From assembly GCA_963969395.1 (NCBI GenBank), contig OZ017802.1, positions 2,358,501-2,422,500 of the forward strand: 64,000 nucleotides of DNA, in the 5' to 3' direction. This document shows positions 1-12,900 of this stretch, one piece after another; the first letter of the stretch is position 1, and each line of letters begins with the position of its first letter. The notes beneath the pieces were generated by a model that made no database searches, was not told the DNA's origin, and saw only the letters and a program-made list of their open reading frames with translations. Made by a program: the position numbers and the translations under genes. Source of the stretch: Pseudoscleropodium purum. Its lineage: Eukaryota > Streptophyta > Bryopsida > Hypnales > Brachytheciaceae.

Positions 1-2912
1 ATTAATATGGAGGTATCATACAATGTGTTCCACTAGAATGGAGATCACGATGCTAAGATCTCAAGTATATTTTTGCCACTAAAGATACTATTCAAATTAG
101 CTATTGTAGTGATGTTTTATTATACTATATTGTTGTAAAAAATGCTTCACTATACTCTAAGTTCCTTCAATAGTGTTAGTGTGCGCCCCCATATTTGGAT
201 CTTGAAAATGTAAAAAATAATTAACCGTTTGATAAAATAGCCCCAAAATCCCAATCAATTTGTACCATAATCATGCCAAAAATTACTAATAATAGTAGTA
301 TTGGCCTCAATCTATTTTACAGTAATTTCCTCCAAAGTCTTTGTTGTTCAATTTAGAACACTTGTCAAAAAAACATTGTTAGAATCACGCTCAAACCCCC
401 CTCCAAAATATCCATTGCCTTTCTACTTGTTTACCGCGGTTTTATTTTTTTTTACCAAATTTAGTCTCATTAATTTCTACTATTTTTCTTACACCTCTAA
501 TTTTTTTCACATCCTCATCATCAATTGCTAAAGCACAAATCTCTTACAATAATTATACTAATTCACAGTGGTATGATATTTTGCAATTTTTGCATGCACT
601 TGTACTAAGGCTTAGCTATTTTTATAAACCAACAATATATTAGAGTAAGGGCTTATTTAAGGGTTGATTTGGATTTTTCAAATAAAGTTCTCAATCTAAA
701 ATTTTTTGTTTTCTTGCAAGCATACTAATCAGTCTACCATATAAACCCATCTAATCTCTTTTTCTCTTTAACCTTCTCCATGGCCATGTCGCATGCCTCA
801 TACTCAATCCTACTTGGTATGAGTTCTAAGTCTCGAGCAAATGCAATGCAACTCTTCAAATTCTTTATGTTCTTTATGAATTGGTATATACAAAGAAAAA
901 CCTTGATAAAGTAAAAACCAGTGAAAACTATAAAGAATAGACACAGTGAAAAAAATAGAGAAAATAATAAATGAAATACACAGTAGAAACATGAACAATA
1001 CTATAGTGAGATTATAGTCAAAGGAAAATACTACAGACTAAAGATTACAATGAGAAAACTACATTCAAATGTTTCGCGATGTTGTGTACTTGTTTTTATC
1101 TTCACCAAATATAGAGGAAGTGCAACAAAATGGGAAGAGGACAAGCTACAATAGGAGATTAATGGCAAAGGAGGCTTAAATTTACAATGAAAAGAGCTTA
1201 GGATTTGTAGGTTGAAGATTTGCAACAATAGAAAGAGCTTGCAAGATTCTCAATAGGTAAATAAAAAGTTGTCAAATTGTCGCTTTCCTACCTCTTCTTG
1301 TGCTTTGTGACTTGTTCTTATCTTGTCATTACCTTCCATCATGGTGATAGAGAGAGAAGCACGATCTTTATAGTCTTTCATTGAAAGGGACAGAAAAGAG
1401 GGGTGGACTAGGGAAACCCTACATTTATTTCACTCATGGTGGAGGAGGTTGTCTCTTCTACATATGTCCCCTTTTCTTTTGCATGTATGAATTTGATTGC
1501 AATGTATATTATAAATTTCAAACTCCATCTTCTTCAAGAGTTGCTTGATTTCCTTTACTTCCTTTAATTTTCAAAAAGATAGTTTCTGGTGCTCTTTAAT
1601 CAAGAGGCTCAAAATCAAATTCAAATTTCAATATAGAAGCTTGGTTTCTACAAATGTTTTATGTAGACAATGAACAATTGGAACATCAATAAACAAAAAT
1701 TTTGAGATCAATAGCCAACATGTGCAATTCAATAGTAATTCAAATTTTCTTGACCAAGAGCTAAAAAAGTAGTGTCGTCAAAAATGAAAAGCTTTTGTTC
1801 TATTCATTTTTTAATAACCTTTGACTATGTTTTTTTTAATATGTTTCAAAATATCAGTACTTTGTTCTAAGATTGTAAGTACAAATACAAAGGTTGAAAA
1901 GATTTACAAACCTTTCAATTGAATACTAAACTAAAAATTAGAAAACAGATTTATTTTATTTCTAGGTAGACTTGAAATTCAATTGCTAAAACTTACAAAA
2001 TTGGCGCAAAAGGATTGCAATTTTTACTTATTGAAAGTCGATAATTTGCATCTATTAATTGATTGAGCAACTAGTGATCGACGTACATGGATTGGTTTGA
2101 AAATGCTTATTATTTTTTTAGCAAATATACTCAAAATGCTCAAATTTTAGAAATTGTTTCTTGTAATTTGAGTGGCATAGGCTTGACAAAAGTAGCAATG
2201 GAGGTGAGCTTAGAATCATTAAGTGAACTACCTCACAAAGAGAGCATAGAACTAATCAAACACACACCATGAAAGAGCAACAACGTACTGAAAAAACACA
2301 AATTTTGGATACTATTATGCAAGAAATAATGGGGAGAAATCGCAATTCATTGTAAACATATGAAGAGTAATTTTGTACAGAATGAACTTCAAAAGTTTCC
2401 TATGCAAATTTTCCTCTTATTTGAAGGACTTTCTTAGTTCATAACATTTTTAGGTAGTCAATTTGACTATCTTCTTTTGAACAAAATGGTGTGGAATATA
2501 CCACACCATTTCATCCAATCAAACAATGGATTAGTGTAGAATATTCTACACCCACAATAGAACTCAAGTATATGCGTCAATTTATGTCAGAGGATTGAAG
2601 GACATTAAGCTGGGTGTTTAGGGATATCAATACATTTTATTCAATAGCAAAATATATAAATTGAAATAAAACTCTTAACAAATAATTTAGTAGCATTCAG
2701 ATCTTTGAGATAAATGATGTCAAGATGTGAATTACCTTATTATGATGTGAAAACTATTGATGATTTGTTATTCAAGGAGAAGAAACAAATCCTTTTTACA
2801 TAGATATAGGGTAGTAGAAGGTAAAACAAAAAATGTAAGATTTGTAATGAAAATTTGTAGGAGCTTCAACCACTCATAGTTTTTTATAAAGTAACAATTG
2901 TGTTAAAACTAG
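1..2912. other. AT-rich intergenic DNA, no gene recognised
   Basis: The stretch is A/T-rich with frequent homopolymer runs. Short open frames occur on both strands, but none has a recognisable domain, a codon pattern unlike its surroundings, or flanking splice structure. I see no RNA gene. Confidence 0.6.
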
Positions 2913-3250
2913 AATTTTAAACCTCATTTAGACAGAGTAGAATAACTATTTTCAATAAACTTTGAATCAAGAAAAGTTATTAAACCAAGTTAAGTTTTAT
3001 CTCCAAAAATCTGTTTGAGATTTTAAGCCTTTAATCAAAAGTTATGGACAAATTTCAGAGAAGCGCTGCAAGGGAATGTTTTGAACATTTCAAACTCCCT
3101 CTCTGAAATTTGTCCATAACTTATAAATAGAAACATGAAATTTCAAACGGATTTTTGGAGTTGAAGCTTAACTTGATTTAACAACTTTTTTTAGTTTAAA
3201 GTTTTTTTATAAAGGTTATTCTACTATAATTAAATGAGGTTTAAAATTTT
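2913..3250. repeat. Foldback (inverted-repeat) element, copy 1
   Basis: The two halves are imperfect inverted repeats. The left end reads AATTTTAAACCTCATTTA and the right end is its near reverse complement. Inside, the segment around 3,046-3,060 is mirrored at about 3,105-3,122 (ATTTGTCCATAACTT on the right arm). Related copies lie at about 55,395-55,806 and 62,842-63,240, so this is a dispersed family able to fold into a long hairpin. There is no coding capacity. Confidence 0.7.
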
Positions 3251-6200
3251 CATTTCATTGCACCTTCCTTGACTGTCTGGATTCTAAGGCTTTGAATCTT
3301 TTTAACCTCCAAAGTTTTAAAGTCCTTAGAGGAGACTTGTATGACTTCAATGCTTGACACAATTTTCTAGGTATCTTTTAGAAGATGGAAAATCACTTTC
3401 TTTTTCTAAATATATGATTTTTATTTTAATTAGTTCTTCGGAGCAAAAATTATGCCATCCTAAGTCAATTACAATTTGAAGGACAATTAAAAAAATCACA
3501 AAAAATTAAATTAAAATTTTTTTTAATATTATATTTTTGTCTATTTGTAAAGCTTTGATTCATTCTATTTGGACTAGTAATGAGAAATTTACGGACAATT
3601 TTATTTTTTGGACAATCTAAGCATCTTCATGAGTTTTTTAATGTAATTTTCACAATTTTTCAAAAAAAATTATTAAATCAATCTTACTATTGGAATTATT
3701 GTGTTTCTATACCATCTTAGAGCTATTGATGATATAGTTTTTCATTCAATATTGCATTTACTTTTATTCAACAGTATTCTTAAGATTGAAAATCAAGTAT
3801 TTATTTTAATAAAGAAAAAATTCCCTAACTTTCAATTCAATTCTTCAACATAAAAAATTAGAAAGTCAAAATTAGTAATGCAAAAAAATTTAAGTTAAGA
3901 AGATTGAAAGCCAAAAAATCTAGTCAAAGAAGGTGCATTAAACATGTTTTCTTCACTTTAAATGCAAATATCTTGCAATCTACATAATCAAAGTTTCTAA
4001 AAAATCTTGGAAACATTTTTATTTTATTCTCGTACAAGATTCTACAATCAAATATGGAAAAAACATAATTTCTAAAAAATTTTGGTCTTTGTAATAGAAA
4101 AAGTAGTTTTGACTATTTTTTTGATGTAAAAAGGCCTTCAAACTTCAGATTTTGACTTGAAATTTTTGTATTGTAGATTGTGAATTATCACATTTTTTGT
4201 GTTGAAGAATTGTGTTGAAAGTTCATGAAAAAAAATGATCACCTTTTGCATGTGATTTTTATTCTTTAAAAATCATGAAGTCGAAGTGGATACAAGATAA
4301 AAAGAAAAGCTAAATTGTTGATAGCTCAAAAATGGAATTTAGATTGAAATACACTAATCTCAACAATGAAATTGTTCTAGAAAGAAGAAAAAGCCATGTC
4401 CAATTTTTTTAACCTCTAAAAAATTAGCTTGTTGATTTAGGCAATATAGCAATTTTGGGTACACTATTGTAATTGTTGATTAGTATATATTTGGTTCAAA
4501 ATTTGAAAGAAAGTAGGAAGCATGCTTATTTATTGTATGAGCAAAATTTCATGACATTTAAATACCCTAACCAAAAGTTATGGTCTGAAATGTTACTTTT
4601 TCTTGTAACTAGGGAATTCCAACCAATCGTAAGTTACACAACTCTTGCAAATATACTCCCAACCAATCTCAAATCACACAATTTGCATTTATTATGACGA
4701 CTTGCTAATCCCTAAAGAATTTGTAGCATGTAGAAGGGTTAGTGGCACCTTAGAAATGGCTTTCTAAGAAGAGAAAGAGAAGGCTAAAGCTTGACAAACA
4801 CTAGAATTTATTGCTTTTCATCCGTATATTAAAGGGGGGGGGATATCTAGACTCTAGAGGGCTATAAGAGATGCTTTTATTGACTTTAAACCTTACAAAT
4901 ATCAAACTATTACAAGTATATCAAATACACCATTGGATGGTAAAACTGTAACATGTTGCTTGCTCTAGTAAGTTAATTGATTAGTCAATCTGAATTTACA
5001 ATGCATTGAAAAGAGGTGTACACTCTGGTTTATATTAATTGCACCCCTCTTTCAAAAAATTTACAAGTTGTTGATTTTTTTTAAATGCATACCTTCGAAA
5101 TTACCATTGATTTCTCAAAAAATCAGAAGTCGTTGATCTTGTGAGATTTAATCTAATTTATTCAAATATAAAATATTGGATATAGATATAGTATTGCATA
5201 CAAATATTGAATATTGAATATAGGTATCGAATATGAATACAATACCAGAAACAAATATGAGATGAATTGTCCCATATTAATTGTCAAACAAGTTGATTTT
5301 TGAAAATTACACGAAGGGGGAAGGGTGGTTGAAACTTAAAATTTTAAAATCTTAAATTTCGAAATCTCAATGTATTGTGTCACAATACATTGCAAAATGG
5401 CAATAACTACCAATCCACAGTGCCAATAATATTTCTTTTATTCCAAAATAACCAAGGCCTTTTTTGAGCTTCTAAAAATTTGTTTTGGTTTGAATAAAAA
5501 GCCAACATTTTAGTAGATTGTATCAATTTTTTTGCATTGTAACCATAAAAATTCAAATTAAATATGTTAGAAAACAGCTAAGATAAGAAAACACAATAAT
5601 ATCAGTTACAAATTGAAAGATTATAATATTTGATCATGAAGGTGTTCAAATTGCAAAAATGAATTCAACTCTTTCAATCCCTTTTTTACAAATTAAATTT
5701 TAAAAAATTGGTCCCACTAAAAATATGAAGTTGAAAGGCCTAACATACATAACTTCAATTAATTCACAACTTTTTAAAATTTACTCTATAATTTTTTTTA
5801 AAGTATTTCAAATTTGATTTATTCTCCAAGATATAGTGTATTTGAGGCATAATTTTAAGAGTTCTCAACATTATGGAAAGTCAAGATTACAATGGACATC
5901 TACTATAAGGAATCCACGTTTTTTATAAGAAGCAGACGTTATAGTAAGTATGTCAATTTGAACATCAACCATATTAACAATGATGTTTAAAAAACTGTGT
6001 CAAGTCGGACATGTCATAAAAATTTAAAAAACATGTTTTGATTTCAAGAAAATTTTGGAGGATGTCACAAAAAACATAGTCTTTGAAGGCCATGAAAAAT
6101 TATTATATGATTGTTACTTGGCTTTCACATCAACGCCAACGGAGTGAACAATACCGCATCAACAAATTTTTCATCTGAGCCTTTATTAACGTCATTAATG

Positions 6201-8275
6201 CATTGAATCTTAAATTTTGTCAATTTAGACATCTGTTGTAACGTGTATATGTTTTTTTGAACATCAATAGTGACATGAAGATAATTTATTTGAACATCAT
6301 ATAACATGTGTCATATATTGCGACATGTCTATGCAGACATGAAAACATTACAAACGGTATCTTTTTAAACATGCTTGATTAATATGTCTTAATTTTTTGA
6401 GACATCAATTTAGACATCCAAATGTTTCTTAAGACATTAATTTAGATGTTTAAACATTTTGTATTTTGTAACATCAACTTAAACATAGTATGATACATAC
6501 AAAAAAAGGCCATACAAAATATACTATACAACATACACAATAAATAATATATCATACAAATTATAATGTACACCATATATAATATATCATACTTGACTTA
6601 AAAATTCAATTATCGTAAATATATTAATATGAGAAAATAAGTTTATTTATATAAGTGGGTGATAGAAGGGAAGACAAGCTATATGAGATATATAAAATTT
6701 TGAAGTTGTATAAAAAATATAATTTCAAACATGAGCATCCTTATGAACACAATTTTATCTTAATTGATGTTTAAAACAATATTTGAACATCTCAGTTGAT
6801 ATCTTGGTTAATGTTTCAAACAACATCTTGATGTTTCAATTAATGTCTTAATTGACTTCTATAAAAAAACATCTTGGAGTCTCAGTTGATATTTTAGTTG
6901 ACATAAAAAAAAATTAAAAATTCTTAGATGGTGTCAAAGTATATTGACATCATCCTCTTTGAATGCCACATCAAGTGTTATTTTTTATTTTATTTTTTGC
7001 AAAAAAACTACCATATGGCTACCCTTACCTTGTTTTTTTTTAACTTTGGTCAGTATTTTACTTAATTTTCAAGTAACTTCTACAAATTTATCTATAGTCA
7101 AACCATAAATTCTTGCTAACGTGGCGCTGTCATGTTTTTTTGAATGTCTCACAAAACATATTTGTTTTTCTTAACATAACATTGTTTCCCACTAACATAC
7201 ATACATTCACTATGATATCTACTCCAATTTTGCCACCCATTGCCTCTTAATTTCTGACATTTTCTTGTTTGCAAAAACATACTATGTTTTAAGTTTAATG
7301 TAACAAACAAATGGATTTCTTATAGTGACCTTTGTTTAAGATTTTGAATAAAAAATCAACATCAATCATTTTCTAAATTAAATTTTTGGTGCTAAAATTA
7401 GACTTTAAAAAAAAATTAGAAATGTAAACTAATAAACAATGTGACTTGATTAGTCTTTACTTAAATTCAAAATTTTGCTAACACTAAATCTCGATATCTT
7501 GAACCTTCTAGAGACAATCATCCTCTACTCTCTATTCTAGAAGTTAGTAAAAATGTAATCTAGATTATTTGAATATCAAAAAATGTCACGATCTTCAATT
7601 AACAATATTGGTCGTTTGATTTGATTCGGCAATCAATCTAAGAGGCCATACATGATGCAAATCAATCAACCCAAATAAAGGCAATAATTTAAGCCTAGCA
7701 CTTTTAGCCTTGTGTATTTTTTTCTCATTTATGAAATTTGTTCATTTCTTTCAGAAAAAAAAATTGTAGCCTAAGATCATCTCTAAGATACTACAGACTA
7801 AGACCATCCCTAAGATATTATAGCCATATAGGCGGAATTTGAACGTTTTAGGCTTAAATCTTCTATTTTAGTAGTTAGATAAATGTATAAATAAGTGTCT
7901 CAATAAAGAAGTCGCAAAGATGTTTTCAAAAAATGTTAGCATTATAAAGGCTCTAGACTACAATTGATGATATTTTTTTTACCAATTTGTTTGCAAGAAA
8001 TATTTAACAATTGGATTTTGAAGTTGATTTAAAACCATTTATATAATTGATTTCAGAAACTTCAATTTTTAATAAGAATAAGGGATTTTTGAAGTGTACT
8101 ATATGGACTTGTCATAGTTAAGTAAAACATTACATATGAACTTTTTAGAGAATATAGATATATTTAAATTTTTTTTAATGACTTTGTTATGAGTAGTTCA
8201 ACCATTTTGATTGAATGAAATGCTTTTAATATTATAAAAACTTCTTTTGATATAGAATAATGTATTTTTTAGTAG
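3251..8275. other. AT-rich intergenic DNA with decayed repeat fragments
   Basis: Around 3,940-4,110 and 4,190-4,400 there is visible similarity to the interior of the 0.9-kb TTAA-bounded family (complete copies at 18,648, 39,678 and 58,314), in two orientations. This suggests a rearranged relic. About 5,960-6,960 is rich in short degenerate repeats of the type ACATCAATTTAGACATC and its complement. No gene is supported. Confidence 0.5.
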
Positions 8276-8279
8276 TTAA

Positions 8280-8815
8280 CCTCTAAATGTCTATGCATTC
8301 AAAAAGTAGATGTGCCTTGGACAACCTTATTTGTAATTTTTGAAATAACTATTTTTAAAATTTAATTTAAACTAAGAAAATGAAGTTTGACAAGTTTTGT
8401 TTCTATTTCATTTCAAAATTTTGAAAAATGTCAAAAATTGAAGGAATAATTGCAATTGAAAGTCTCATATATTAGAATTCAAATAACACAATATGATGTG
8501 CTTTTTATTCAAATTTTCTCTTGAAAAAATTAGTTTTGAATTTAAACTATAAAATCATGTTTTTCATTATATTTGTTGTTTATAGTGAAAAGTTTAGATT
8601 ATTCTAATACATATTATAATTGTTATAATTTAGTTTCTACATTTAGATTTTTAAAATTCCAATAATTTTATTTTTCTACCAAATTTGTTCCAAAATTTCA
8701 AAATAAATAGAAAATGATTTTTTCCACTACAATAAAATATCAAAATTTTATTAATCTATCAAATAAAAAGAATAATTTGACAATTTGTTTTCATAGTCCA
8801 ATTTGACAATTTGTT
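8280..8815. mobile_element. Truncated TTAA-bounded element (family C)
   Basis: Following TTAA at 8,276-8,279, the sequence aligns by eye with 21,783-22,310 over about 530 bp. Shared text includes TTGACAAGTTTTGTTTCTAT and AATGTCAAAAATTGAA. The matching 3-prime end seen in the other copy (GGGATTAA) is missing here, because homology stops where the GC-richer block at about 8,816 begins. It is non-coding. Confidence 0.55.
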
Positions 8816-9930
8816 TTCACAGTGCCAAAAAAATTTAGGCACTAGGCTGTTATTTAGGCACTAGACTGCATCAACCTAGATGGACAAGCCTGAATGCAAC
8901 GCCTTCAGTGCCGAACGACTACACTGCCCGATGTACTCTACCATTTGCATAGGTTATTACAGCTTAATCAAGTGACGTATTCTTTCATTTCTGAACTTTT
9001 CTGGTTCATGTGCTTCCGTTCCAGGGTTTATATTTTTGGTTTACTCCACGGCTTGTGATTTCCGCAACAAGCCTCGGACTGTACCACCCCGCACCGAGTT
9101 ACACCGCTCAGCACCGCACTGGATCGCATTCAACTGCACCACAGCGGTCCACTCCGGACTTAAGTCTTGGGATTCTTGAATTCATATTGCCGAGCTCCTC
9201 GCTGCGCCGGTCCACTCCGCCGGTGCCTTCTCTGATCAACTCTACGATGCACTCTGTGGTCCACTATGAGTTCACGGTCTGTAAATTTCGATTGTGTACT
9301 CAACTTTTATTTTTTAATTCTTCATTTGAAGAATCTGTTTTAGCTTTGCAGATGAGTTTCAAAGGAGATCGCTTGTACATCTCCAAATCCTGGAAGCTCT
9401 TGAAACAGTCCCCTGCAGGATTAGCGCCGGTTCACTCCGCGGGTGCCTTCTGCGATCAACTCTGCGGTGCGCTCTGTGGTCCACTGTGAATTCACGGTCT
9501 GAGAATTTCGATTGTGCACTCAGCTTTTTTTTTTTTAAATTCTTTATTTTAAGAATGTGTTTTTTCTTTGCAGATGGGTTCCAAAGGAGATCGCCTGTGT
9601 ATTTCTCCAGATCCTAGAAGCTCTCCATGTTACTTTACAACTCCAAACAGTCCCCGGCAGGAGCAATCTTTGGCGAAATCCATGTGCAGTATTTTTGGTT
9701 CAAAGCCATTTTTACATGCGTTTCTTAAAAGACGTGCATAATTCATTCCAATTTGTTTTCATAGTCCAATTTGACTTCATAGTCCAATTGTCAATTTGAC
9801 CGTAGGATGAATGAGGTGTGCCGGCCGCACGTTCCACATACACGTAGATTAGCAACAATTAACCTACGCTAAAACACTACGATGTAGAGAGGCCCCCGAC
9901 GCCACATCCCGTGACACATCGTACACAAGT
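8816..9930. other. GC-richer island with 220-bp tandem duplication; possible gene fragment
   Basis: This block is clearly richer in G/C than its surroundings. Two diverged tandem units start with GCGCCGGT at 9,204 and 9,424. Each contains a GC-rich part, a T-rich stretch beginning near a GTAAAT-like donor in unit 1 (9,280) and ending TTTGCAG, then an ATG (9,351 and 9,573) followed by a similar AAAGGAGATCGC text. That is an exon-intron-exon look. The second ATG opens a frame of about 56 codons (MGSKGDRL...) that I do not recognise. It could be a duplicated 5-prime gene fragment or a captured exon. A 27-bp direct repeat containing TTTTCATAGTCCAATTTGAC flanks most of the block, near 8,790 and 9,750. 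Confidence 0.4.
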
Positions 9931-12900
9931 ATGTGTTTAGTATATGTGATTGTTATTTAATCAATAGATAGTCTTACTCGTTTTTTTCTCATCTAGTTCG
10001 AGGTCTCTTTGAATTTTTTTTGCATCATTGACAATAAATTTCTACCACTTAAGTAGATTGGCATGCAAAAAAGAGACTACACCAAATTGGTCAAGTTCCC
10101 ATGTATTCATTGTATGATGATAAATTTTATTAACTTTGATAAGTATGACAACTCCAACTTGTGGTTTAAAAAACAGCCTAACTATAGAATATAAAAACAA
10201 ATACCGTTGCCATTTTACAAAATATTTGTATAATATTCAAACAAAATTTTTTAGAAATTCATATACTATACAAATGCATTGAATTAAAATACAATTAAAT
10301 AAAATAAGTATAGAAATTTAAAACTTACCACTCTCACCAAACCAAAGAAAAAATCCATAAAAGAAATTATTTTTATCGCAATGCACTTTCACTTTGTAGT
10401 CCTTTATCATAATAAGATAAATAAATGGAGAATCTCATATATAACTATGAACAACATACCTTTATAGCTTAAACATTTTTTAAATGTTTAAAGATAGAAG
10501 AAATTTTTTCTTTAAACCTTCTGCTGTGGTTTTCTCAAAAGCCTCTAATTAAATAAACATTTTAAATTTGAAGGTTTATACCTGTATAGAGTGCAATTCA
10601 TTACAAATACATTTAAATAAAACAAAATAATTTATAAAATATATCTCATAAGTAAAATAAAAAGTTTACCAAACTAATCTTCTGTATTTATAACAAATGC
10701 TAAAAGTTATCATTCAACTTTCTTCTTTAAATTTTCTTCTTTTCGTAAGTCTTACAATCCTCTCAAGCCATTTAACCTCTTTTATAAGAAATGATAACTC
10801 CTTCAAAGTAAAAATGTCATTCATCAAATAAACAAGTTCTTTAAAAGGATTTATAAAAAATGATAACTCCTCTAAAATTAAAATGTTATTCATCAAATAA
10901 ACAAGTTCTCCAAAAGAATCTCTAAGAAATTATAACTCTTTTAAAATAAAAATGTCATTCATCAAATGAACAAGTTCCTCCAAAGAATCACGGAAAGATG
11001 TTAGAGAATAAGTTTGTGAATGATTTTCATCTTCTAAAATATAAATTTTTTAAAACTTAGCACTTTGTACAATCTTTATTACCTCATATAATGTAAGGCA
11101 TGCAAGGCTTATATACATTGAACTTAACATTCAAGAAAGATACAGTTTTCAATAATAACAACATACTTAATAATATATTTCTGCAAATATTTTACATAAA
11201 TAGGCAAATTATAATTTCATATAAAACATTGAAACCTTTCTTTTGTTTTGTTTTTCTAATTTATTGCAAAAAAGAAATTAGTTGATAAAAATCAAAATAA
11301 TCTCTTACATCCATGAAGAGTACATTTCTATATATAACAAATTTATAATTTTCTGTTGCAATTTAATCCTTTTATACACCAAGAATACGAACTTTGAGTT
11401 TATATAACTTTTTGTTTACAATTTATCTGTAATTGAAATATTTTAGAGTATTTGTAGTATTTTATTGTAATTTAACAAACTAAAATGTGTTCATTTCGAA
11501 ATTAATTTGTAAAAGTTGTGGTTGTCTGAATAAGTAGAGATTTAAATCACTACCGTAAGAGTATTTTATAGAATCTTAATTTTAAAACCTCGGATCTTGA
11601 GACATATCTTTTTAGCATATATTTTTTTAGCTATAGTAGGTATTAATATAAAAAAATTTAAATCTTAAAGTACTTGTTTTTTAAATTCAAAAAGTTAAAA
11701 ATTTCACATTTAAAACTCGAACGAGGTTGTGGCGGTCATTCAAATGGCGGAAGGTTTGTTATCTATGTATTTGCTTTTGGTATGCGATCTTATGCTTCTT
11801 TATTTGTTATTCTTGTGCTTGTAAATATCTTCTTAAGGTTTTAATTTACTTTATTTAAATAAAAAATATTAAATAAAAAAATATAGATCTTTACTTTATT
11901 TAATAGTTAAATAAATAATTTGATTTAACTCGAAAGGCAATTTATATATAATAAAATAAAAACAAAACAAAACAAAACAAAACATTAACAAATCTTTTTT
12001 ATTCACAAATTGATGCGTCACATATGGAACTTCCATTAAAACTTATATGTTGCTCAAAATCACTTTTTAAAGTAAAAGAGATGATTTTGGATTGATAAAT
12101 GATACAAAAAAGTAAATTTTAAGATTTTCTTTTTATAGGTAATTAGATATATATTTCACTATTATTCAAATAAACCGTATAAATTTCAGCTTTAGATTAT
12201 TAAATTTGGAGAATTCAAATATGAAAATATCCAAAATCTAATACTATAACATGTAAATAAAAATAAAACTTAAATACAAGTATTCTTTTAATATTTAAAA
12301 AAATAAAATACTATTTATCATGAAACTAGACATGTCTTATAAAAATTTTAAGCTTTAAAGTTATACCACAAGTAAATAAAGTTGATTCAAATGTGATCAT
12401 ATTTTTTAACATCATTTTTTGTAATGACCTTTCGGTAATATTTATTTAAATTTTAATTTGATACTTTAGTTTTTGAAATTTATGTTTTAAAAATTAAATT
12501 TTTTATTTAAATTTAAAATGTTAAATTATTAAATTGATTTCTTCTTTTAATAATAATGAAAAAAAACTTACACCCTAAATTGCAAACCAATGACTTTCAA
12601 TTGAAGTTTATTAAATTAAACACCATGCTTTTATTCAGCAATCCATAGCTTTAATATTGAGCTTTAATATAATAAATTCAAGTTCATGTCTTTATTTAAA
12701 GTTATTATAGGGGCAATCTTTAACAATTATTATTAAAAAAAAAATCAATTTAATAATTTAACAACTCAAATTTAAAAAATAATTCAATTTTTAAGGCATG
12801 AGTTTGAATACAATAATAACTAGCTTAAATCAAAATTATTAAATTAAAATGAAGTCTTTTATACAACAAAAAATATTTTAGAATTTCAATTTTTTTTCTT

